Shown here: piece after piece, positions 52,829 to 58,359 of the stretch
How positions within the stretch are numbered: position 1 is the stretch's first letter
Layout of the letters: each line of letters begins with the position of its first letter
Source of the DNA: Bacteroidota bacterium
Lineage (GTDB): Bacteria; Bacteroidota; Bacteroidia; Chitinophagales; Chitinophagaceae
Assembly (NCBI GenBank): GCA_023415275.1
Contig: JAEZLJ010000096.1
Coordinates: forward strand, 1-58,359
Reading direction: 5' to 3'
DNA: 58,359 nucleotides
Translations under genes and position numbers: made by a program
The notes under the pieces: generated by a model
Seen by the model: only the letters and a program-made list of their open reading frames with translations
Told to the model about the DNA's origin: nothing
Databases searched by the model: none

Positions 52829-52868
52829 ATTCTATCACAAACTAATCTTATGCAACTTGTGATAGAAT
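52829..52868. promoter_or_regulatory. Inverted repeat upstream of the PAS gene
   Basis: ATTCTATCACAA (52829-52840) and TTGTGATAGAAT (52857-52868) are perfect 12-bp arms 16 bp apart. Placed 22-61 bp upstream of the start codon, they could form an operator or an mRNA hairpin. Confidence 0.6.
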
Positions 52869-52909
52869 GATCATCGTCAGTCAATTGGCTGTTAGCTGTC
52901 AGGGAGGGA

Positions 52910-53575
52910 AATTTTTGGGATATGGTAAAGGGTTAATGGTTAATTGACTTTATATGCATGTCATTGAAGGCGGGAAGCAGTTTTTCATTAGAAGTATTGC
53001 CATAGAAGGGATTGCCGCGGCCTCCACACGCACAAGGCTAATGCATAGGCCTCGCAATGACTGATTGAATTAGCGACACTGAGAAATGCGTCACGAATAT
53101 CAGTTACCCGTCACTGCGAGGACGAAGCAGTCTCATTTTAGAATTATTATTATAAAGGGATTGCCACGGCTTGCTCTTGCGCAATTCCACACATGGGCCT
53201 CGCAATGACGGATGGAATTAGATTGCCCACCCATTCTCGCCCAGAAAATTGAGCATTTCCTGTCCATCCACCTAAGAACTGTCTGCAATAAATAATGCCT
53301 CTCCAACCTAAACCCCTTCGACATTCAATATTCCTTGTTCGATATTCGACATTCTTATCCTCCGTGCAGCCCTGTCTCCGTGGTTCCATTCTCCCTTCCC
53401 TTGAAAATTGATCGTTGAAAATTGAAAATTGATCATTATCTCTCCAAAAACCTAAGAACAGTCCGCTACTGTAAAACTCTCCGACCTAAACCCTTCGTCA
53501 TTCGAAATTCCTTGTTCGACATTCGACATTCCCTCCCCTTCGTCATTCGACATTCTTTTTTCCCTCCTTAGGTGC
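52910..53575. repeat. REP-type and composite repeat block
   Basis: Units: GGCGGGAAGCAGTTTTTCATT (52971), GGGATTGCCGCGGC, CCTCGCAATGACTG (53050), CCGTCACTGCGAGGACGAAG (53108), GGGATTGCCACGGC (53157) and CCTCGCAATGACGG (53198). The GACATTC composite and AAAATTGA strings follow to 53575. Much of 53140-53330 repeats 42200-42390 almost base for base. Confidence 0.75.
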
Positions 53576-53632
53576 TAACCCTTATATGAACCTTTTTTTC
53601 TGCCGTTTATCTTTACGGTTTAAATCTATAGC

Positions 53633-53947
53633 ATGGCAAAGGTTTTGGAAAGCGAATTGGCAATAGATACGCGTAGCATTAAAAATTCAGCGCAGGTCAT
53701 CAGGGCCATCAGGCACAACCTGCGAAAAGACCTGCTGCAGTTGATCCATTCCCGTGGGCGCATGACCGTTAGTGAGATGTATCAAACCCTGCACCTGGAG
53801 CAGTCGGTCACCTCCCAGCACCTCGGCGCCCTGCGCCAGGCCGGCTTCGTACGTACCGAGCGCCAGGGCAAGCATATCTTTTATTCGGTCAACTACGACC
53901 AGCTACAGCATGTGCAGGGCATAGTGGAAAAGCTTATTGAAAAATAA
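53633..53947 (+). CDS. ArsR-type winged-helix regulator
   Basis: The winged HTH reads L-R-K-D-L-L-Q-L-I-H, M-T-V-S-E-M-Y-Q-T-L-H-L-E-Q-S-V-T-S-Q-H-L-G-A-L-R-Q-A-G-F-V, then R-Q-G-K-H-I-F-Y-S-V-N. At 104 aa it has the family length. No Cys metal site of the ArsR type is present, so its signal is not a classical metal. Confidence 0.9.
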   Translation: MAKVLESELAIDTRSIKNSAQVIRAIRHNLRKDLLQLIHSRGRMTVSEMYQTLHLEQSVTSQHLGALRQAGFVRTERQGKHIFYSVNYDQLQHVQGIVEKLIEK

Positions 53948-53959
53948 TTCTTTTTGCTC

Positions 53960-54697
53960 TTAAGCACCAGCCTTAGCCTTTCTATAAAAAGCAGAGACAA
54001 TGATCAGCGCCAGTAAGCTGGCCGTGATGCTGATCACAATGAGGTCGTCCTTACCGGCCTTAGGTCCCCACCATAGCCTCAATCCTACAATAGCCGCTGC
54101 TACCATCGCAATGGCCGGCCAGTAAAGCCATGACCTTCCTTTACGCCGGGGCATGTGTTGGCGGGGCATGCGCCAGGTGAGCCAGCCCAGGAACAGCAGT
54201 CCAATGATGGAGTTGACAATATGAATGATGCGGTAGGCATGGGCGCTGAGCCGGTACCCCATAAAATCCGGATCTATGTTCCTGATACCTTCCCAGTCCA
54301 TGGTGGAATGCGTGAAAGCGTCCCAGAGCAGGTGCGTGGCTGCCCCTACCAGTATAGATAATATTATGATCAATGTGCGGTCACGAAAACCGTTCCAGTG
54401 GCCCTGCGCATAAGGACCCAAGCGTTGGTAAAAAGGGCGGGGGAGGTGGTTGACCAGCGGGCGCTTCACTATATGGTGAAAAACCAGGATCAGCACGATG
54501 GCCATGGGCAGGTCGAAGAGGAACAGGCCGGGAAGGGTATGCGAGAACCGCCCACCGGTTTTTTTCATGCGAAGGAAGTAGGCAAAATCAGGCGCTATGC
54601 TGCCCGCCACTAATGCCGTTAATGAAAACCAGCGCTTCCGGGCCAGGTAAAATGGAACGGCCAACGCTGGATGCGAAAAGGTAAAGGGCATGGGCAA
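53960..54697 (-). CDS. DUF4184 family membrane protein
   Basis: M-P-F-T-F-S-H-P-A-L-A-V-P and S-I-A-P-D-F-A-Y-F-L are the family start, and H-L-L-W-D-A-F-T-H-S-T the second His/Asp motif. Five or six membrane helices are predicted. Related YdjM-type proteins are membrane-bound metal-dependent hydrolases; the substrate is unknown. Confidence 0.88.
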   Translation of the reverse strand: MPMPFTFSHPALAVPFYLARKRWFSLTALVAGSIAPDFAYFLRMKKTGGRFSHTLPGLFLFDLPMAIVLILVFHHIVKRPLVNHLPRPFYQRLGPYAQGHWNGFRDRTLIIILSILVGAATHLLWDAFTHSTMDWEGIRNIDPDFMGYRLSAHAYRIIHIVNSIIGLLFLGWLTWRMPRQHMPRRKGRSWLYWPAIAMVAAAIVGLRLWWGPKAGKDDLIVISITASLLALIIVSAFYRKAKAGA

Positions 54698-54779
54698 AGA
54701 AAGGAAGAATTTGGAGAGCGCCGGTCATCTGGTAAATTTCAAAAAAAAATGTTTGTATGGTTTCTCATTCGGATGGGTG

Positions 54780-55270
54780 AGTAGGTGTTGGATGATGCTT
54801 ACATTAAAATATCGCCTACAGCGTTTTAATGCTGGCACTTCCATCTTTAGTTGCCTAAATACCGCCCTCCGGGACTCATTGTCAAAGAATTTATTCAAAT
54901 CTGATTAAAGATTATATAGAAAGAAAAACTAGCAGGAAAGAAGCCCTGTAAGGGCGATATTTTGGTAGAAGAACGCCTAAGGATGATTTGGCAAGCCCCA
55001 GCGGGGCGACATTTTTCTGTAGCAGAAAAAATAGCTGTGTGCAAATGGGTAAAGATCTTAATAAACATGGTGCTTAATTTCTGGATAGAATGCCCTTAAT
55101 AAAATGTCGCACCTACAAGGCTGGGTTCTCAATAATACAATCCATATACTACCAAAATTTCGCCCCTCTGGGGCTAATACCAAAGAGCTTATTTACATTA
55201 AATCAAAGATTATATAGAAAGAAAAACTATTAGGAAAGAAACCCTGTAAGGGGGCATTTTGGTAGAAATA
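54780..55270. repeat. CCCTGTAAGGGC / GCCCCAGCGGGGC small repeats
   Basis: Two direct ~65-bp copies with GATTATATAGAAAGAAAAAC and CCCTGTAAGGG lie at about 54905-54972 and 55206-55270. Between them are GCCCCAGCGGGGCGACATTTTT (54996) and the inverse form TTTCGCCCCTCTGGGGC (55158). These GCCCC..GGGGCGACAT units are a common small palindromic family. Their role is unknown. Confidence 0.7.
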
Positions 55271-55301
55271 GGCAACAGTAGAAAGCGCAAAGCCCCTTTA
55301 T

Positions 55302-55640
55302 ATGCCGTAGCTTGTGTCCCCCCATGTCCTATGATTTTTATGCTATAGCTTGTGCCCTGACAACCGACCATAACTTTTACGCCATAGCCTGTGTCCAAGT
55401 CAACTGCAGTGATTCTATGCCATAACTTGTGTTTCCTCGCAACCTACCATGATTATTACGCCAAACTTCTGTCCTTGCAAGTTACCATAACATTTACGCC
55501 ATAGCTTGTGTCCTGACAAGTTTCCATGAACGCCATAGCTTGTGTCCCCACAAGCTTCCATGAACGCCATAGCTTGTGTCTCCACAAGCTACATAAACTT
55601 ACTTTTACGCCATAGCTTATGTCCTCACAAGCTACCTGGG
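55302..55640 (+). repeat. Tandem array of nine stem-loop units (CCATAGCTTGTG type)
   Basis: Units start at 55302, 55340, 55379, 55417, 55458, 55496, 55530, 55564 and 55607, so the period is 34-43 bp. The best units read ACGCCATAGCTTGTGTCC then CACAAGCT; AGCTTGTG and CACAAGCT form an 8-bp hairpin with a 4-nt loop. Left units are more degenerate, right units nearly identical. Confidence 0.75.
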
Positions 55641-55896
55641 CTTTTGATCACCCATCACCTCTTTAAAGGGCGCCAACCATCGTGTTAAAACAACTATGTA
55701 GCAGTGCTTTAAGAGCGGCTTAGGCTGAAAAGCAAATTACAAGCATGCCAGGCCCGCCGGTCATATTCAATTAAAAAGCCTAAGAAAGGATGTATTGGAT
55801 CCATCCAGCTTAAAATAAATGGGAAGATTAGGTGTAAAGCTGGAAAATGTGCAATCAGGGTACACTTATTGAACTAAGTCTTCCAAAGCTTTGTAT

Positions 55897-56331
55897 ATGA
55901 CGAATGGAGAAGTTTTTTCTATCCTCCTGGTAGATGATGACTCGGAAGACAGGGAAATGATTGATGAGGCGTTTGTTGAGATCGGTAATGCCAGGGATAT
56001 CAAAAAATTCATCACTGGAAAAGACCTGCTGGCCTACCTGCAAAAATTAGATCCGGCATTGTTTCCCACCCTGATCGTTCTGGACAATACCATGCCCGAA
56101 TTGGGCGCACCCGAGCTATTGTACATTTTAAAACATGATGAAAAGTTCCGCTCCATTCCTGTAGTGGTGTACTCCAGTCACTGTTCGCCTTCGGAAACTG
56201 CAGCGCTGAAGGCGCTAGGCGCCTATGAATGTATGGAGAAGGCTGATTCCATGCGTTCCATCCTGGTTGTGGCCCATCATTTAAGAGAACTGGCAGGTGT
56301 GAAAAAGGCAACAGACATTCCTTCAAAATAA
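55897..56331 (+). CDS. Receiver-only response regulator
   Basis: One receiver domain with D13-D14-D15, phospho-acceptor D63 in I-V-L-D-N-T-M-P and Lys in C-M-E-K-A. The usual K-P pair is K-A here, and the usual G after the phospho-Asp loop is shifted (E-L-G-A), so it is more divergent than the others. ATG 55897 is preferred to TTG 55891. A terminator follows. Confidence 0.88.
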   Translation: MTNGEVFSILLVDDDSEDREMIDEAFVEIGNARDIKKFITGKDLLAYLQKLDPALFPTLIVLDNTMPELGAPELLYILKHDEKFRSIPVVVYSSHCSPSETAALKALGAYECMEKADSMRSILVVAHHLRELAGVKKATDIPSK

Positions 56332-56356
56332 AACCGGCAGTTTGCACTGCCGGCTT
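56330..56356 (+). terminator. Rho-independent terminator
   Basis: CCGGCAG and CTGCCGG pair around TTTGCA directly after the stop of the receiver gene at 56331. The T-tract is weak. Confidence 0.6.
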
Positions 56357-56673
56357 CACCAGTTAACCTAATCCTTTGCAGGATTAAAAAGTATTGACAA
56401 TAAACGGGCGAACCGTTACATAGGGCCATTGAAAAAACCAATCTCTTTATAGACATACAGATCTGGAAAAGGTTTAATGATAAAATCAATGTATTTCCTG
56501 ACAATAGTCATAAAAAATAGTTGCTTATGCAACCTACATTTGATCCCACAGGCCAAAAGATATAAACCCTGTGAAAAATTATTAAGCCGGTCCTTACTAC
56601 CGGAAGGATGGAAAATCCAGGTATTGATTGAAAAATCAAAAAGATCAAGTTCCCCAGGCGGGAACTTTCTTTT
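56357..56673. other. Intergenic region between convergent receiver genes
   Basis: AT-rich DNA with a hairpin GTTCCC/GGGAAC at about 56647-56664 followed by T-rich DNA on both strands, likely the terminator of the 56674 gene. No gene is supported. Confidence 0.5.
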
Positions 56674-57072
56674 TTAGCAATACTCCAGCAGGCGGATGGC
56701 GATCCGCTCCATTTCCTTGCCATTGGAAGGCTTGCGGAAATTCTCTACGCCCAACTGGCTAAAATAAGCTTCATCTATATGACTGGTGGCAGTAGAAAAG
56801 ATCACCACAGGTATGGCAGCCAGCACTTCATCCTTTTTGATCTGCTCAAAGGTCTCCCGGCCATTAAGCAATGGCATGTTATAATCCATCACGATAAGCG
56901 AGGGCAACTGGCCATCGGCCTTGGCCTGGTGCAGGTATTCCAGCGCCTGCCTGCCGTCGGGCCTTTCATCGATCAGGATCTCCGGATTTTGCTTCCTGAT
57001 GGCATCGCCATAATATTCCAGGTCGTCCGGGTCGTCATCAACAAACAATATCCTGGCAGGTATGGCTTTCAT
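56674..57072 (-). CDS. Receiver-only response regulator
   Basis: One receiver domain: D12-D13-D14, phospho-acceptor D63 in I-V-M-D-Y-N-M-P, F-S-T-A-T, and the Lys in F-R-K-P-S. It lies divergent from a gene for a LuxR-type HTH without receiver (57244); together they have the parts of one NarL-type regulator. Confidence 0.9.
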   Translation of the reverse strand: MKAIPARILFVDDDPDDLEYYGDAIRKQNPEILIDERPDGRQALEYLHQAKADGQLPSLIVMDYNMPLLNGRETFEQIKKDEVLAAIPVVIFSTATSHIDEAYFSQLGVENFRKPSNGKEMERIAIRLLEYC

Positions 57073-57243
57073 GTATGGTGGCTTTTAAAAACTGCGCCTA
57101 AAATTACGTTTCCAATCACCATCCGCATTTTCTTTTTCATTACAGGGATAGCATATGGAGATTTCCCTCGTATTAAAAATACCCATAAATAGGTAGAGGT
57201 GGTGGACACATATTGAATTAAATTTAATTTTTGAAACGTAAGC

Positions 57244-57453
57244 ATGGCAGTATTGATCACCAAGGCAGGGGCCGGGCTGACGAAGAGAGAGCAGGAGGTA
57301 ATGAAATGGATCGCCCGCGGATGCAGCAACAAGCAGATAGCAGGCAAGCTGTTTATCAGCGAAGAGACAGTCAAAAAACACGTAAGGAACATATTTTCTA
57401 AGCTAAGTGTCACCAACCGCATTGCGGCCTTAAGAAAGGCCGGCATGCTTTAA
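57244..57453 (+). CDS. Stand-alone LuxR-type HTH protein
   Basis: The 69 aa consist of the GerE/LuxR HTH: L-T-K-R-E-Q-E-V-M-K-W-I-A-R-G-C-S-N-K-Q-I-A, then I-S-E-E-T-V-K-K-H-V-R-N-I-F-S-K-L. No receiver or ligand domain is present. Such short regulators (GerE-like) bind DNA as dimers. A strong terminator follows. Confidence 0.88.
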   Translation: MAVLITKAGAGLTKREQEVMKWIARGCSNKQIAGKLFISEETVKKHVRNIFSKLSVTNRIAALRKAGML

Positions 57454-57526
57454 ATAACTTCCGGCAGCGTCGATGCTTCACTGCAGACCATACGAATTTT
57501 GTCGGGACAGCAACCAAAACAACAAC

Positions 57527-57554
57527 CATCCCGCCGCAAGGCGGGATTTTTTAT
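57527..57554 (+). terminator. Rho-independent terminator
   Basis: ATCCCGCC and GGCGGGAT pair around GCAA and are followed by TTTTT. It serves the HTH gene ending at 57453. Confidence 0.85.
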
Positions 57555-58166
57555 GGAGCGGGTGGAAATGCAAATGCAAATGCAAAATGAAAAATGTAAA
57601 ATGTAAAAGCTTAAAGCTGGGAGATGCTTTTTGAATCCAGGTGTAGCCTTTTTCAGGTATAATATTGCTATTAAAATCAGAGGCTATTTATACCTTTATG
57701 CCGGTGGGAGACGACTATCAACTCCAAGTACAGGCGTAGAGGTTCATACCTGGGCATCAGGAGCTGTCTTTACGACGTTAATCCTATTTTAGGAGTGCCT
57801 TCCTCATTTATAGCGCTCCCACTACTTTTGTCGATTTTGATGCTGAAACAAATACCTTGTAGCTACCAAGGGCAGCCTACTGTATAAATATTCGCAGCCA
57901 GTTTTTGCGGCTATTGACGAAGGAGATATCTGGAAACTGCATGATTGCTTTATGATAAGGTCAAGCAAAGTCATAATGAAGATCATCCTTCTTTTCTTCG
58001 CTATAATCAATGCTGATGCAATGTCTCAAACCCAAGTTCTGACTGCAACCAACCACACTCTAGCCCTGTCATTCCGACGAAGGAGGAATCTGATTCCCGA
58101 ATGATAAGCGACCGCAATAACAAGGAAGCATGTTTGAGCTTACAAATTAATATTTTGCGCCGCCTC
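57555..58166. repeat. Repeat fragments beside the right-edge GIY-YIG gene
   Basis: ATGCAAATGCAAATGCAAAATG at 57570 is a short simple repeat. GGGAGATGCTTTTTG (57618) belongs to the composite seen at 3155-3840. GACGAAGGAGATATCTGG (57917) matches the units at 38500 and 38740. GTCATTCCGACGAAGGAGGA (58067) is the other half-type, seen inverted at 38605. No gene is recognised. Confidence 0.6.
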
Positions 58167-58359
58167 TTATGATCTCTTGATTTCCTCTTTTGGTGGCCAG
58201 CAACCGCATATTTCTTTGTTCAAAAATTCAAGGCCTGGGTTTAATTCATTGATCAATTTCTTTTTCTTTTCTCTACGCCAGCCTTTGATCTCTTTTTCAC
58301 GGGCAATAGCATTATTGATGTATTGGTGAGGTTCATAGAATAATAAGTAATAAACATGG
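58167..58359 (-). CDS. GIY-YIG nuclease, C-terminal part (5' end outside window)
   Basis: Read from the right edge, the frame gives H-V-Y-Y-L-L-F-Y-E-P-H-Q-Y-I-N-N-A-I-A-R-E-K-E-I-K-G-W-R-R then L-I-N-E-L-N-P, the typical tail of small GIY-YIG proteins, with Glu in A-R-E-K. The stop is at 58167-58169. The catalytic N-terminal motif lies outside the window. Repeats with GACGAAGGAGG lie within 100 bp of its 3' end, as with the other GIY-YIG gene. Confidence 0.75.
   Translation of the reverse strand, partial: HVYYLLFYEPHQYINNAIAREKEIKGWRREKKKKLINELNPGLEFLNKEICGCWPPKEEIKRS

Larger units (their letters stand above)
54698..55896. other. Gene-free region with repeat arrays
   Basis: No gene is seen in ~1.2 kb. 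It holds the CCCTGTAAGGGC-type elements (54780-55270) and the stem-loop array (55302-55640). A plain stretch before the receiver gene at 55897 should hold its promoter. Confidence 0.6.

Noticed and set aside
55302..55640. Possible CRISPR array
   Set aside because: The period varies (34-43 bp), the between-unit sequence is also partly conserved, repeats are short and degenerate, and no cas gene is near.

Overview
The window looks like a chromosomal segment of a Bacteroidota bacterium, most likely of the family Chitinophagaceae (Niastella/Chitinophaga-like). The signs are type IX secretion (T9SS) C-terminal sorting domains, a SusC/SusD pair with a TlpA/DUF3738 partner, DUF6520 and MauE-type small genes, an ELWxxDGT repeat protein, a CusA/CzcA pump fused to a TolC-like factor, many receiver-only response regulators, and Bacteroidota-style promoters (TAnnTTTG-like boxes). 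No rRNA, tRNA, CRISPR array, prophage structural gene or IS transposase was recognised.

Layout: (1) 1-3.8 kb: 3' end of a T9SS adhesin, then a four-gene cassette (A1-D1: unknown 251-aa protein, DUF5675, two small membrane proteins) followed by a block of dispersed repeats. (2) 3.85-12.3 kb: YkvA-like protein, heavy-metal efflux genes (CusB, CusA-TolC fusion), a PAP2 remnant and an orphan receiver. (3) 12.6-17.4 kb: ArsC/LMW-PTP, then a tight run of an LpxH-like phosphoesterase (broken by one extra G), a MurG-like glycosyltransferase and a GH1 glycosidase. (4) 17.7-20.0 kb: small hypotheticals. (5) 20.0-29.8 kb: a 7TM protein, histidine kinase, LuxR-type regulator and AraC regulator, then MauE, DUF6520, SusD, SusC and TlpA-DUF3738. 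This reads as a regulated envelope and redox/uptake island. (6) 30.6-37.5 kb: HTH protein, a histidine-kinase relic, then the phosphate locus porin-pstSCAB-phoU. (7) 37.5-42.6 kb: repeat-rich DNA carrying the second cassette copy (A2-D2, minus strand) and a GIY-YIG nuclease gene. (8) 42.6-58.4 kb: receiver, DUF305, ELWxxDGT protein, NhaA, RibD-type reductase, a second adhesin, PAS and ArsR proteins, DUF4184, an array of stem-loop repeats, a split receiver/HTH pair, and the 3' end of a second GIY-YIG gene at the right edge.

The most promising undescribed system is the twice-present A-B-C-D cassette. The two A proteins are 144/251 identical in an ungapped hand alignment. Both copies keep the gene order, the overlap of B with C, the terminator, a TAATCTTG box, a 27-nt leader with a palindrome that changed by a compensatory pair, and helically phased TGGCC repeats upstream. 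B has a YkuD-like H-x-x-N...G-C-I signature and C and D are small membrane proteins, so an envelope-active, lysis-like or release-like role is a reasonable guess. It is only a guess. A second candidate is the pairing of small GIY-YIG nucleases with REP-like repeats, seen at both GIY-YIG loci here. A third is the AraC gene followed by three TGGCCAGT sites at exact 21-bp spacing in front of the MauE/DUF6520 genes.
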